Shown one piece after another: positions 1 to 10,426 of a DNA stretch of 64,000 nucleotides. A program made the position numbers and the translations under genes. How positions within the stretch are numbered: position 1 is the stretch's first letter; every line of letters starts with the position of its first letter. The notes under the pieces are model-generated. The model was not told where the DNA came from. It saw only the letters and a program-made list of their open reading frames with translations, and ran no database searches. The DNA is from Gari tellinella (taxonomy: Eukaryota; Mollusca; Bivalvia; Cardiida; Psammobiidae), in the NCBI GenBank assembly GCA_922989275.2, contig OV277864.1, forward strand, positions 21,959,550-22,023,549, in the 5' to 3' direction.

Positions 1-37
1 CTCAATATCCTATCAGAACTATTAGTAACCACTTTCT

Positions 38-123
38 TTAACCCTTTCATGATCAAATTATTCGAGAGATGTTTACCCCTTCACCGTTTCGTTGTCTTCT
101 TCTTCGATGTTTTTGTTTGCAAC
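38..123 (+). repeat. MITE-C fragment
   Basis: The stretch has a TTTAACCCTTTCA start and an internal TTTACCCCTTCACCG followed by a GTCTTC-rich run, as at the ends of other family C copies. No palindromic core is left and the right part is lost at the junction with the next MITE. It is degenerate, so boundaries are approximate. Confidence 0.4.
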
Positions 124-124
124 A

Positions 125-345
125 TCGGAGAAAACGTTATTCGTTCCCAATAAACGCGTTTACGCTCAAACTATTATTTGCAGTGCAAACAGTTTGGAGC
201 CAGATCAGACGCTCCAAACTGTTTGCCAACAAGATAAACATGAATTTTCAGAACTGTCCAAAAGTTGTTCTTTTCTACGTTTAAGTGCTTTGCGTTTGCG
301 TACGTTTGCGTTTAAACGGGAAAGAATAACATATTCTCCACTGTA
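125..345 (-). mobile_element. MITE-A copy, hairpin centre deleted
   Basis: Family A has about 28-bp terminal inverted repeats (TACAGTGGAGAA, three variable bases, GTTATTCTTTCCC), TA target sites, and a central palindrome; intact copies are 250 bp. This copy runs from a worn left end near 125 to CCACTGTA at 345. Its palindrome is shortened: the arms CAGATCAGACG and CTCCAAACTG are joined directly, so the central GC-rich stem is missing. The orientation is called minus because the CGTTTAAACG side lies on the right. TA target plus a CAGT start fits the Tc1/mariner superfamily (inference; no transposase is present). Confidence 0.75.
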
Positions 346-389
346 TTAAAGTAAGACTCATTGTAGTATGACTTAAAACGTATCGCTAC

Positions 390-470
390 TAGTGTCAAAC
401 AGTTTGGATCCTGATCGGACGCCGTCTAACGTGGCGTCTGATTCGGATTAAACCTAATTAAAAGCGCGCT
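390..470. repeat. Isolated C-type hairpin core
   Basis: GTGTCAAACAGTTTGGATCC, then GATCGGACGCCG and the complementary GTGGCGTCTGATTCGGAT, form the usual palindromic core of family C. Clear TTAA ends cannot be seen, so this is either a worn MITE-C or part of the neighbouring duplicated segment. Confidence 0.45.
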
Positions 471-759
471 CAGCACGATAAAAACCAAGTAAAAAGTGAT
501 TGCAACGTAATCGGTCAAATGTAGTGAACCCAATTCATTGCCTTACCCATGCAAAATATTTATTTACAAACAGTTTTCCTTCTGATCGAACGCCGCATCA
601 GATGGCCTCTGATCAGTACCCAAAAGTTTTGACACTGTTTTCAATATTTTTAAGTAAAAATACAAACAATTTAAAGTTGAGAAAAATAAGCAAGCGACAA
701 ATGTTTAGGTCTGGTGATTTCATGGCAGAGAAATGGTAAAATGCGATTTCTGAGTGAGT

Positions 760-927
760 TTAACCCATTCACTCTCATTGACGCTTGAAGGTGCGTTTGC
801 AAACAGTTTGGGTCCTGATTAGACACGGCGTTACGCGGCATCTAATCAGGATCCAAACTGTTTGACACTCGCTTTTGACGACAATGAAACGGTTAAGGGG
901 TAAAAAGGTTGGCAATGAAAGGGTTAA
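760..927. mobile_element. MITE-C
   Basis: The element starts TTAACCCATTCACTCTCATTG and ends GCAATGAAAGGGTTAA, so the TIRs are bounded by TTAA at both sides. Between them lies the palindrome CAAACAGTTTGGGTCCTGAT to ATCAGGATCCAAACTGTTTG with a GCGTTACGC centre. TTAA targets with CCC/GGG termini are the signature of the piggyBac superfamily (established). That this element is piggyBac-mobilised is inference. Confidence 0.75.
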
Positions 928-1341
928 AATATGGCCTTTTGTGTGAGGCATCTAACGAAACATTATATTTCATTTTGGATTAAATCAACATTGTCGCCAC
1001 ATTCTCACAGAATGATAGAACCGATATTATACAAAGGGAAATAAATCGAAACCAAATAAATAAATGATTTATTGAAGGTGTCTGACCAGGCAGATTTGTC
1101 TTGTTAAATGGAGCAATTCCTGGTGATAAATTGCCCGAATCGGGGGACGCTGTGGAAAAAAATATGTGAAGAGGAGATGAATATAAAGTGATAACAGCCT
1201 CCGTGATAATGCCAGGAAGTTTGCAGGTTTTAAATGTAATTATCTTCTAATAGTTTGGAACAATGATAGTCTGGTTATCACATTATGGTTTGTTGAAACG
1301 TAGAATTAGGAAATAGGGTGGTGATTGTGTTTTTTTCGTGC

Positions 1342-1723
1342 TTAACCCATTTGTACACAGTGGATTCGTCCATGTTTTATATATTGGACTAGTCCATTTT
1401 TTATTTAAGGGATGCCTGGTCAAAATTTTCATTTTCATTTTGTTTTATATTGATATTCCCATCAGCGCATAATGCGGCGTCTGGTCAGAGTTTGCACTGT
1501 TTACCTACAGTGGAGAATTCTGATACAATTCTGATAATTCATCTTTATCTTGGTGGCAAACAGTTTGGAGCCTGATCAGACGCCGGGTTACCCGGCGTCT
1601 GATCTGGCTCCAAAATGTTTGCAATGGAAATAATAGTTTTAGCGTTAACGCGTTTATTGGGAAAGAATAACACATTCTCCTATGTATACCCCATATATGG
1701 GATCCTGGGCACAAATGGGTTAA
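1342..1723 (+). mobile_element. MITE-B interrupted by a MITE-A
   Basis: It starts TTAACCCATTTGTACACAGTGG and ends GGGCACAAATGGGTTAA, giving TTAA-bounded inverted repeats. The body includes the family's GGATGCCTGGTCAAAATTTTC stretch. A MITE-A (1506-1686) sits inside at a TA in the CACTGTTTACC arm of the hairpin. The paralogous copy at 12655-12855 lacks that insertion and shows the uninterrupted hairpin arm. Confidence 0.85.
1506..1686 (+). mobile_element. MITE-A nested in MITE-B, left arm deleted
   Basis: TACAGTGGAGAATTCTGATA at the left and GAATAACACATTCTCC..GTA at the right mark the ends. The left subterminal region (the GTTTAAACGCAAACG part) is missing, leaving 181 bp. The GCCGGGTTACCCGGC hairpin centre is intact. 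It is flanked by TA and inserted in the MITE-B at 1342-1723. Confidence 0.8.
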
Positions 1724-2094
1724 CATATTCAATCCTAGGGACAGGTATACTCAAAATTAAAAACAGTTTAGCTGTAAAATACACTTGTCCACTGCAAACA
1801 GTGCAGAACTTGAAAATGCAGGAACCTGCTGGTCAAGGTCTACATCGTTTATCATTTTTGCAAATTATTTCTCACAAAACCCCATAAAAAGGCCACAATG
1901 GACTAAACTTAATTAAAAAAGTGTATTTCCATTCAACTCTCAAGGGTGTCTGAGTTGACAATATTGGTGCTCTTTGATACATAATGAGCATGTCACAGCG
2001 TAACTGTAATATGTAAAACAGATATATCCATTACTACATGTAACAGCTTTGCGTCGGATCAGCTACGCAATGTTGTATACATGTTTTCCTTGCG

Positions 2095-2297
2095 TTAACC
2101 CATTTGTTGCCACGATCGCATATATGGGACATAGGCAAACAGTTGAGAGTCTGATCAGAGTCTAAACTGTTTGCTGATAGGAATTTCAATATAAAACAAA
2201 ATGAAAATGATAATTTTGACCAGGCACCCCTTTTATAAAAAAATGGACTAATCCAATATATAAACATGGAAGAATCCCCTGAGCGTAAATGGGTTAA
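2095..2297 (-). mobile_element. MITE-B
   Basis: TTAACCCATTTGTTGCCACG at the left and CGTAAATGGGTTAA at the right are TTAA-bounded TIRs. The hairpin keeps CAAACAGTTGAGAGTCTGATCAG and AGTCTAAACTGTTTGC but has lost most of the GC-rich centre. It is inverted relative to the copy at 1342. Confidence 0.8.
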
Positions 2298-2347
2298 GTT
2301 GTGTGTGGTCTGTCGATGGAATATAAGTACATAACCTCAACCACTAG

Positions 2348-2565
2348 TTAACCGTTTTGCTGCCTTATGGCGTAAAACGCCACCGCACACAGTCGTTGAC
2401 GTCATATCGCCCGCTTTAATTTGTCGTCTGTTTTTTAAGTAAACTTGATATTGGCATGACTTTGTTCGGAGCCTCATCAGACGCCGCATTACCTTGCGTT
2501 CGACCTGGATTCAAACTGTTCGCATTATTATGTTTGTGTTATAGGGTCTGACAGGAGAGGGTTAA
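2348..2565. mobile_element. MITE-C, diverged
   Basis: TTAACCGTTTTGCTGCC at the left and GAGAGGGTTAA at the right bound a stretch holding a worn core (TCAGACGCCGCATTACC, then a mismatched right arm). GTCGTCTG, common to family C, is present at 2424. Confidence 0.6.
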
Positions 2566-3061
2566 AATTCCGCATTTTTGTCCTGCATAATCTATTAAAT
2601 TAAATAATGAATTTGAATTTCAAATCATTATACAAGGAACAGCATACATTAACGACATTTTAATACATGTACGTTTTAATACTGACACGTTGAAGTTGAA
2701 GGGCACTTTCCTCTACCGTAGATAACTGATGACCATGGTTTTCAAAGCCTCGAACAGACAAATTATCTTTACATGTTCAGTCATAACATGACAAATCTAA
2801 GTTACAATTCTATCTGGTTAAGTCAATACGATGGGTTCTAAGCACAGACGCCGTGTGATGGCTGCTCAAATATCAAAGATTATTAGATTTGATGCTTTTG
2901 ATGTAAGGATGTATTTACTTACTGTGCTGGCGGTCTTTTTGATTGTAAGGTTGTGGAACAGGGTTTATATTTTATGTACACTGTTCGTCTTTATAGGTGA
3001 ATATAGGAGATAAGTGTGAGGTTGGGCGCCCCTAAACCCAGGTTTAACCCCCCAGTGGTTG
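2566..3061. other. Unannotated interval with a 60-codon open frame
   Basis: An open frame at 2831-3013 (+) encodes a basic N-terminus (MGSKHRRR) followed by a hydrophobic stretch (MYLLTVLAVFLIV). It lies just upstream of repeat G and could be the tail of a retroelement. It has no relative elsewhere in the window and I do not recognise it. Nothing else is evident here. Confidence 0.2.
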
Positions 3062-3200
3062 TTAATGGTTAATTAATTTATTATTGATTATTGATTGCTA
3101 CTGACCGTACCAAGGCGGGCTCCTATGTTCGCTTAGCTTTATGTTTGTCTTGCGTGTTGTTTTCTATTTAGTGTGTGGATGAAGGAATGGTATTGCGTGG

Positions 3201-3239
<39 letters not shown>

Positions 3240-3335
3240 TTATGGTATGGCTGTGTGTGTTCTGCTTTAGAGATGGGTGTATTGTTTGTGTTGCGTTTCC
3301 TGCTTGAGTCTTCTTTCGTATTTATTTATAGCCAA
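3062..3335 (+). repeat. Repeat G, copy 1
   Basis: The segment from TTAATGGTTAATTAATTTAT through CTGACCGTACCAAGGCGGGC to TTCGTATTTATTT is nearly identical to 24800-25063. Both contain a GT microsatellite of different length. Flanks differ between copies, so this is a dispersed repeat. It lacks TIRs, which suggests a retroelement fragment (inference). Confidence 0.8.
3202..3237. repeat. (GT)n microsatellite
   Basis: Uninterrupted GT dinucleotides inside repeat G. The run is longer than at the same place in copy 2, where it is interrupted. The open frame reading MCVCVCVC across it is an artefact. Confidence 0.9.
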
Positions 3336-3429
3336 TTTCCAACTCAATTAGCGCGGAGGATATTTTTTATAAAGAGCTATGCAGTGTCAACGGATAAATG
3401 AAATGTTTAGTGAAAATTATCACAAGCCC

Positions 3430-3585
3430 AGATTGAGGCAGGTGGCTGTTTAAAGCAAGGTGAAACTAAAACAGAAGCTACTTTGAGAGTTGTCTATAAC
3501 TTTAACCTTGTTTCAAACTATCACCTAGCTTTCATACAATATATATGCCATCTTTGTAGAGGTCGTAATAAAAAGGTATACTGTA
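3430..3585. mobile_element. MITE-D, left end worn
   Basis: GGCAGGTGGCTGTTTAAAGC and AAGGTGAAACTAAAACAGAAGC form the first hairpin arm. The right end GAGGTCGTAATA..GTATACTGTA matches the family D terminus. The second arm is mutated and the left TIR is not identifiable. Confidence 0.55.
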
Positions 3586-3607
3586 CATCGGATATTTTGT
3601 TAGTACT

Positions 3608-3840
3608 GTCCGTTTAAACGAACGTAAACGCAAACGAAATGCTTTACACTGTCGAATATCACTACTTTTTGACGATAATAGTTGTAATTAAGTTATCTCA
3701 TACGTTTACATTATTTTGAATATTTTTCTTTTATGCAAAATAATTTTTTCCACAGATAAGAGTTTACGGCGATACCAAATCAAAAAAGGTAAACCGGCTT
3801 CTTATCAAGCTCCAAACTGTTTGATATTCAGATTGGAATG
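3608..3840. repeat. Degenerate MITE-A fragments
   Basis: CGTTTAAACGAACGTAAACG at 3613 and CTCCAAACTGTTTG near 3812 are pieces of family A in a broken order. No complete ends remain. Confidence 0.35.
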
Positions 3841-3911
3841 GGTGGTCAATGCATGTGTAGGAAGCAGTTCTCTTCTCCAATGCATTACATGTCGCTGGTT
3901 GTTGGTATAAT

Positions 3912-4090
3912 TTAACCAATTTGTGCCCAGTGGATTCTTCCATGCTAATATATTGGATTAGTCCTTTTTTTATTTACGGGTGCCTGGCCTAAATTTTCAT
4001 TTTCGTTTTGTTTTATAATGCGGCGGCTGATCAGAGTCTACACTGTTTGCCAATGTCCTATTTATTTGATCGTGGGCACAAATTGGTTAA
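3912..4090 (+). mobile_element. MITE-B, one hairpin arm deleted
   Basis: TTAACCAATTTGTGCCCAG begins and GGGCACAAATTGGTTAA ends the copy. It lacks the left arm of the core and goes directly from TTTTATAATGCGG to the right arm CTGATCAGAGTCTACACTG. Confidence 0.75.
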
Positions 4091-4938
4091 ATGGGATAGA
4101 AAACATGTCCTCTTCCCCAATTGTGTAATGAGTATAGGCTATGCACTGTTATGTCTATGGTGAGGACATATAGAGTAAAGTTGATTGTGAAGAGATAAAA
4201 CATGTACATATACTATACCGACTAGACGTCGCATCCAATGTATAAGGTTCGAAAGCGATCGAGTTGAGTCTGAGATCATTCTCAAGCTTTTAATTGACAA
4301 GCTGTGAGTTTTGCTAAATTCTGACATATTATAAGCTTGAGAACAATCTCAGACGCAACCATAACGCCTTATAACCTTGAGGCATTTCCTTTACCATCAG
4401 TTGGCGAAGTTGTGTTATAAGTTGCAAACGCTGTGAATGTAACTGAGACTGAGACAAAGTGATATGGTGTACAAACGGTTTGTGCGGCTATAACGTCTGA
4501 GCGCAAATTCAGATCTATCAACTACAGTATAAGACAACAACCTTTCAGACAACCTTGAATGCTGAAAGATTAATTTCGGGAACAGGTATAAAGGTCTGTT
4601 CTTACAAGAATTTTCCCGTCGCAGACGGGTCTGTTTTGTCTTTTGACCGCAACTCTATGAAACAATTTAACCAATCAGGAATGATCAGAAATCCTTGTCA
4701 ATGATCACGTGCTTGAAATGCAGTACTCTTATCGGCCAATGGCCTAGACTGGCGTTCTGTTATTTTTTCACATCAATCTTGCGAGTGTAAACCTGGCAAA
4801 ATATTGAGATGCAGTCTATGTCATCATTTCTAAATTTAGCGTGGATAAGCTCTAAATTTAGCATGTGGGAAAGTCCGTTTACGAAAGATGTTAAGTCAGA
4901 ATCGGTTTAAACACCTGTCTCTGGTTAAGTGAATACTG
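4091..4938. other. No recognised feature
   Basis: There are no TIR elements, convincing exons or tRNA-like sequences here. A short local direct similarity (CTCAAGCTT..GAGATTGTTCTCAAGC around 4278-4345) is seen, without known meaning. Confidence 0.4.
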
Positions 4939-5188
4939 TACAGTGGAGAATGTGTTATTCTTTCCCAATAAACCTGTTTACGCTAAAACTATTATTTGCA
5001 GTGCAAACAATTTGGAGCCAGATCAGACGCCGGGTAACCCGGCGTCTGATCAGGCTCCAAACTGTTTGCCACCAAGATAAACATGAAATATCAGAATTGT
5101 CCAAAAAAAATTCTTTTCTACGTTTTAGTGTTTTGCGTTTGCGTACGTTTGCGTTTAAACGGGAAAGAATAACAGATTCTCCACTGTA
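4939..5188 (-). mobile_element. MITE-A, intact
   Basis: A full 250-bp copy: TACAGTGGAGAATGTG at the left, CAGATTCTCCACTGTA at the right. The hairpin centre reads GCCGGGTAACCCGGC. It is among the best-preserved copies, which suggests recent activity. Confidence 0.9.
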
Positions 5189-5650
5189 CCCCACACAAAA
5201 CTTTAACCTGCGACGGAATATCTTTTTTAAAGATATTTCTTGTTTCTGATATCTTATTTACTCATAAACAAGTCTGTTACTTTTCATTGTTCTCTGTGGA
5301 AATTAGAATCTTAGTAAATAGTATAATAAAGTAATGAATAAGTAACTACTTTAATCTGGACAGCATCAAAACTGTCTGGACTAACTTTCGTAAATGTCAT
5401 GTGACCATTTATTCGGAAAAAGTAGAATTTATTTTGTTTATAAATGTGTTGTGCTTTTTGCTGATTGATATCAGGTTTAGCAGAAATGTAACACACTCTT
5501 TTGAAATTATATAACGGTAGTACAAAATAATGTAAATCATATTTGAATCATTACATGAAAACCACAGTTTACACTAATGTATCTTATTTCCCAAAGACTC
5601 ATCTCCATCAGGTATTTAGTAAGGTCGGTTGTTAAACCTCCAGCTTTTCA
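5189..5650. other. No recognised feature
   Basis: AT-rich sequence between two MITEs; no exon or repeat is recognised. Confidence 0.4.
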
Positions 5651-5878
5651 TTCAACAATTTGTGCCCACGATCCCATATATGGGACATAGGCAAACAGTG
5701 TAGACTCAGATCAGACGCCGCATTATGCGGCGTCTGATCGGAATTCACACTGTTTGCTGATAGGATTTTCATTATAAAAAAAATGAAAAAGACAATTTTG
5801 AACAGGATTCCCTTTGATAAAAAATGGACTTATCCAATATATAAACAAAGAAGAATTCACTGAGTATAAATGAGTTAA
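5651..5878 (-). mobile_element. MITE-B with full hairpin
   Basis: It starts TTCAACAATTTGTGCCCACG (the TTAA is mutated to TTCA) and ends AAATGAGTTAA. The hairpin is complete, with the GCCGCATTATGCGGC centre typical of family B. Confidence 0.8.
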
Positions 5879-6205
5879 TGCGATCGCGAGTTTGATGTCA
5901 ATTGAGCCATTATGTCAGGGGGTAGTTAATCGCCCATGGGGACACATGAATGTTCTTTCTGTACTCCGGTGTCCTCTCGCAGCATTGAAAACATACGCCA
6001 CACATTAAACTAAATAAATTGATTTGATATAAATTATAACAATTTGATTGAAGCTTGTATACCCTCAAAGCTTTACCATCTTGGCTAATCGGTCAGTCGT
6101 TAGATACTAATTTGACAAAATCAACAATACGGAACTAAGATATATTAATACACTTGTAAAACGATACTATTGTTTGTTTTGCTTTGATCACAAATGAATT
6201 AAGGA

Positions 6206-6455
6206 TACAGTGGAGAATCTGTTATTCTTTCCCGTTTAAACGCAAACGTACGCAAACGCAAAACACTAAAACGTAGAAAAGTACAAATTTTGGACGATTC
6301 TGATAATTCATGTTTATCTTTGTGGCAAACAGTTTGGAGCCTGATCAGACGCCGGGTTATCCGGCGTCTGATCTGGCTCCAAACTGTTTGTATGGGAAAT
6401 TATATATTTAGCGTAAGTGCGTTTATTGGGAAAGAATAACGTTTTCTCCACTGTA
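6206..6455 (+). mobile_element. MITE-A, intact
   Basis: A 250-bp copy, TACAGTGGAGAATCTG to GTTTTCTCCACTGTA. The hairpin centre is GCCGGGTTATCCGGC, where one stem pair becomes a G-T wobble. Confidence 0.9.
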
Positions 6456-6973
6456 CAGCCAAGCTACACTAAAACAATTACAGTGTTTAATTCATTCAAT
6501 AAGCCACTATAAAGTCAATTTTTACCAAGCAAATCAATAGATGAACCCTATTCCTGTTTATCATGTAGTAGACTGTTATTTCAAGTGTTAAACTGTAATT
6601 TTGTTTGAAAGTCTCTAGATGTGTGATAAATTGCTCGACTGTTGATCATAGTCAAAGTTACCGTGCGTTTGATCTGACCAGAACTCTTCGAAAGTACAAA
6701 TCAAGCCGAACTCATTAGGATGAAATACTTTTGCTATATTAACGACACCATCAGGGTCAAATTGGAACTGTTTAATATCCTAAAATAATTGCCTAATTAG
6801 GTTTTTATCATAAATGATTTTCCTGTGGGATTCGCTGTGTTCAAGCCTTGTCAATACATTGTAACTACACAAACGTTGATCATCAAAGAGAACATTGTTC
6901 TAACAATGTTTATAAATTGCTTAGAGATTATTGATTCATAAAGTGACAAACATATGATGTATACAGGGTCTTG

Positions 6974-7098
6974 TATGAGTGCTCCATATTTATCATTTTT
7001 AATAAACGAGTTGGCTAAAATAATATGACGCGAGCCTTGGCGATCGTCATATTCATTTTAGTCAACGAGTTTATTAAAAATGAGAAATAATGAGCACG
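6974..7098. repeat. Foldback inverted repeat
   Basis: TGAGTGCTCCATATTTATC with CATTTTTAATAAACGAG is answered by CGAGTTTATTAAAAATGAG and AATAATGAGCAC, giving arms of about 55 bp around CCTTGGCGATCG. It resembles the inverted repeat at 59188-59300 in layout, and both are followed by GACGTCA-containing sequence. Confidence 0.7.
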
Positions 7099-8556
7099 AA
7101 TATGAGATTCTACATGTAATCATCACATAACAATTATTAGCACCTACTAAACTAATTGAAGCCGTAGTTTGTAGACCCTCTGCTTTTTAGATTTTCCGCC
7201 AAAATGTAACGTTGTTTACTTTAACGTCGTCACAAATGACGTCATTTGGTGTCCCGCTACATGCAGCGCTTGTGGACGAACAGGCTGGGCCGGGGTCCAA
7301 AAAACGATATTTCACTAGTGGATTACAATATTTATATAATGGTTTTATGCAACTCCTAGATCGCGGATTTTGTGATAAATGCTGATTGTATTGATGATAT
7401 AGGCACTACATGTAGTTACTTTTGACCTTGTTATCGTGAACATTCGGTTAATAGCTGTAAAATATACAAAACATACACAAAGCATATTTCTTCGTAACTG
7501 GCCAAATCAAATCGGCAATTTATACTGATTTACTCAGGAGTAAACGTAAAGTTTTGTTTGAACGAATTCAAATCCATATTTTATATAACGAAATTTTCAA
7601 AGGCTTTGAAATAGCTTTAAAAAAGTAGTCATCATATCTATATGTTGCCTTATCATTGTTTTCCAAATGTATCTTGTTACATCCTACATACTCACCTATG
7701 TGTGTTTTTTATATACATGTAGCATAGCGACGACAATGGCATATTCCATACCTAGCACCCAAATTAGGGAGTAGACTCATTAGCTTAGAAGTAATGGTAA
7801 TGCTGTCATGCAGGCGTCTTGAGTTCGATTCCCACCGATGGTTCTTCGTAATATCCAATGTAGACTGTTCTGCTATGCTTCGTGGCGAGAGTTTCTCGTA
7901 CCAATATTATTTTAGTATATAGTACGAGGTATATGCAATACAAAATTCTCGACTTACAGAGCAAAACAGTGAGGTTTGACATATGGGTACGTTTGCCTGA
8001 ATCATTTTCCCCCTTAAACGTTAAATGCATAATTCTAGTTTCCAATTAAGCCTAGTATATTTGAATTATTTACGACTGTGTAAAATCGTGATCAGATGCC
8101 TCCATTAGAATCCCTATTATCTGGGCTCCAACTGTTTGTAAATGACATGTGTGCTCTTTACGATGTTCGCAAAAGACGTAACTATGCGAGACAAAATAGC
8201 CAAAATGATTACATATAAGATGGCTTAAGTTTTTAAGATTTGAACGCACCGTAACTATGTACATGCCGTAAACGACTTGACTGTGATCGAAAGGCACTTA
8301 TACTCGTTTTAAAATTTCTACATTCAAATCTGAATCTGAAAACACTGACAGAGAGTCGCATGTTGCGGAAAGATTACTGCTTCGCCCCACTGTAGAGAAA
8401 AAGAGTATTAACAACACAGTTTCTTGACAAAATCTTGACAAATCTAATTATGCATGTAAGACAATTACACTGTGTCAGTCAGATACAGTATAATGTAAAT
8501 ATACCTAAACATAAAGAGCAGGGGACGATATTTTATTCCAAATAAAAAAACATATT
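7099..8556. other. Sparse interval with one SINE-like head
   Basis: A GACGTCA palindrome occurs near 7240. Apart from the tRNA-like sequence at 7781-7840 I see no gene. Short open frames at 7806-8045 and 8070-8297 (minus) have no recognisable domain. Confidence 0.35.
7781..7840 (+). repeat. tRNA-derived SINE head
   Basis: TAGCTTAGAAGTAATGG resembles a pol III A box and GAGTTCGATTCC (7821-7832) is a good B box at tRNA-like spacing. A complete acceptor stem cannot be folded, so a SINE head or tRNA pseudogene is more likely than a tRNA gene. Confidence 0.5.
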
Positions 8557-8835
8557 TACACCTTCCCTCCCTACAAAGCTCCCGGTGGGAGACCAAGATT
8601 ATGTGTGTTGTTCGGAGGAAGTCGTTAAATAGAGGGAAATTGATCTACATGTAGACTCAAGCTGTTTGTCAATCCTCATTGTGTTTTTATCTGTCAAAAT
8701 GCTCATTGTGTAAGAAAAACAGCAGATATCATTTTTAAGCAGACGATATTGCAGCAGTGAAATGGTTAGACGTTCTTGGGAACGGCGACACGCGTTGTTG
8801 TAGGGAGGGAGTCGTTGTACAGAGGGAGCAGTGTA
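8557..8835. mobile_element. MITE-E copy 1
   Basis: The left end TTACACCTTCCCTCCCTACAA and the right end GTTGTAGGGAGGGAGTCGTT with a GAGCAGTGTA tail are inverted repeats flanked by TA. Inside is one worn arm of the shared hairpin (GACTCAAGCTGTTTG). TIRs that read like 'CTCCCTACAACGACTCC' are typical of pogo/Tigger-like elements (inference). Confidence 0.65.
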
Positions 8836-8865
8836 CTAAACAAATTACACTATGTTCCAGTTGAA

Positions 8866-9006
8866 AATAATTTAGAACCAGATATGACGCCTGGTAGCCC
8901 AACGTTCGATCATGCTCCAACTTATTTGCCATTTAGATTATTCCAAATCTTTAGAAAATTCTTAAAGTTAATTTTTCCTACATTTTCTTGCAAATTCGTT
9001 TGCGTT
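8866..9006 (-). repeat. Degenerate MITE-A interior
   Basis: TTTAGAACCAGATATGACGCC, CATGCTCCAACTTATTTGCC and CAAATTCGTTTGCG are recognisable family A segments in the correct order. Both ends are lost. Confidence 0.45.
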
Positions 9007-9445
9007 TCTCTTCTTCTTCTTCCTCTTGATACTTCTCTCCATCAAGAATGCTGAATTTGAGAAGGCGCTGTATCCTATATTATTATTTACAAATGTGAAA
9101 GTGATAAATAAACAGTGAATTGATAACAAAATTAAATTAAATCAGTATAGTAGTTTAGATCAGATCTACTATAACCGGTATGGTGACCATTGTCTTGGAA
9201 TCAATAACTGTTGGTTCCATTTGGGCTGTGACTGGCAGAAAGTTCCTTTGTGGGGAAAATGTAACCGCATCTTTAGATGACCTGATTGGTCGAAATACAG
9301 CGTGTAAAATCTTGTTCTGGGATCAGTTGGTGTAAAGAAATATTTTCCTGGATGGATGGCGACACACACTTTGGTGAACAATCTTATAGAATATTATCAG
9401 TTTCCGCTGTAAGGCCGTGAGAGCTACATGCGAATCAGGAATAGT
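9007..9445. other. No recognised feature
   Basis: The minus-strand open frame 9169-9381 has a balanced composition (for example RTRFYTLYFDQSGH). No splice sites or family can be assigned to it. Confidence 0.3.
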
Positions 9446-9694
9446 TACAGTGGAGAAAACGTTATTCTTTCTCATTTAAACGCAAACGAAACGCAAACGC
9501 ATTGCACTTAAACGTAGAAAATAGCAATTTTTGAACGATTCTGATAATTCATGTTTATCTTGGTGGCAAACAGTTTGGAGCCTGATCAGACGCCGGGTTA
9601 TCCGGCGTCTGATCTGGCTCCAAACTATTTGCAAAAAATAATAGTTTTAGCGTAAACGCGTTTATAGGGCAAGAATATCGTTTTCTCTACTGCA
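9446..9694 (+). mobile_element. MITE-A, nearly intact
   Basis: TACAGTGGAGAAAACG at the left; the right end is mutated (TTTTCTCTACTGCA). The hairpin centre is GCCGGGTTATCCGGC. Confidence 0.85.
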
Positions 9695-10426
9695 GCTAAC
9701 TATAAGACCGTGGGAATAATATGTATTGAGAAAGACACTATGTAATTAACGAGGTACGGTAGAAATGTAGAAACATTCTATTTAGACAAATTAATGTATA
9801 CACTCCCTCATGGTGCACTACTGTGCCTGAGATGAAATTAAGGTATTGTTGTTGTTATTGTTCGGTTCATATACTGGTTCATATACTGGTAGAGATAAAT
9901 AGCCACAAAAAGACGCAAACCACATGTACGAGTACATGTATGTTTGGAACTATTCAAGTCGATACTGAATCTATTCATAAACGGTTTAAACATGTTTGTG
10001 CTAGATCAGGTGTCCTTCGTTCCCAATTCCAAGCACGATCCAAGCTGTCAGACCCCCACCCCGCTGATTTGACTGATCCATGATTTGTGCCTTGCTTTAC
10101 AAATATACAAATCATAAACAAATTGACGTAATTGACGTAACGGCGCCCTATCAACATTTCAAAACAATCACAAATGACAATGATGTCAAAAAGCATTTTT
10201 AACATCAATATTCAGTGATCTTTCATTTGGCTCTTTAAGAAATAATCTATGTTCTACCGTTGTGAAACGGTAGTTTACAATGGTTGGGAGTTGTGGTCGC
10301 AGGAATCGACCACGAAGGCCGAATATGTACTTACGCAATTTTCACTTGCTTTCTTGTAAAATATGTCCCGAAAATAATGTTGAACCTTTAAACCTGCTTT
10401 AATATTTTTTGTCGACACAATTTATA
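9695..10426. other. No recognised feature
   Basis: Open frames on both strands at 9823-10208 overlap each other and show no domain. A 12-bp tandem pair (GTTCATATACTG) is at 9866-9889. Confidence 0.35.

Larger units (their letters stand above)
477..1723 (+). repeat. Long duplicated segment, copy 1
   Basis: From AGCACGATAAAAACCAAG onward this stretch matches 11797-12855 almost base for base, including a shared MITE-C (760-927) and MITE-B (from 1342). Shared landmarks are CGGTCAAATGTAGTGAA, GAAGGTGTCTGACCAGGCAG and GAACAATGATAGTCTGGT. Homology is not visible left of about 477 or right of the MITE-B end. No coding capacity is apparent; the short open frame at 500-739 is not conserved between copies. 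It may be a larger repeat family or a segmental duplication. Confidence 0.85.

Noticed and set aside
3201..3401. Open frame starting MCVCVCVCV
   Set aside because: Translation of a GT microsatellite within repeat G.
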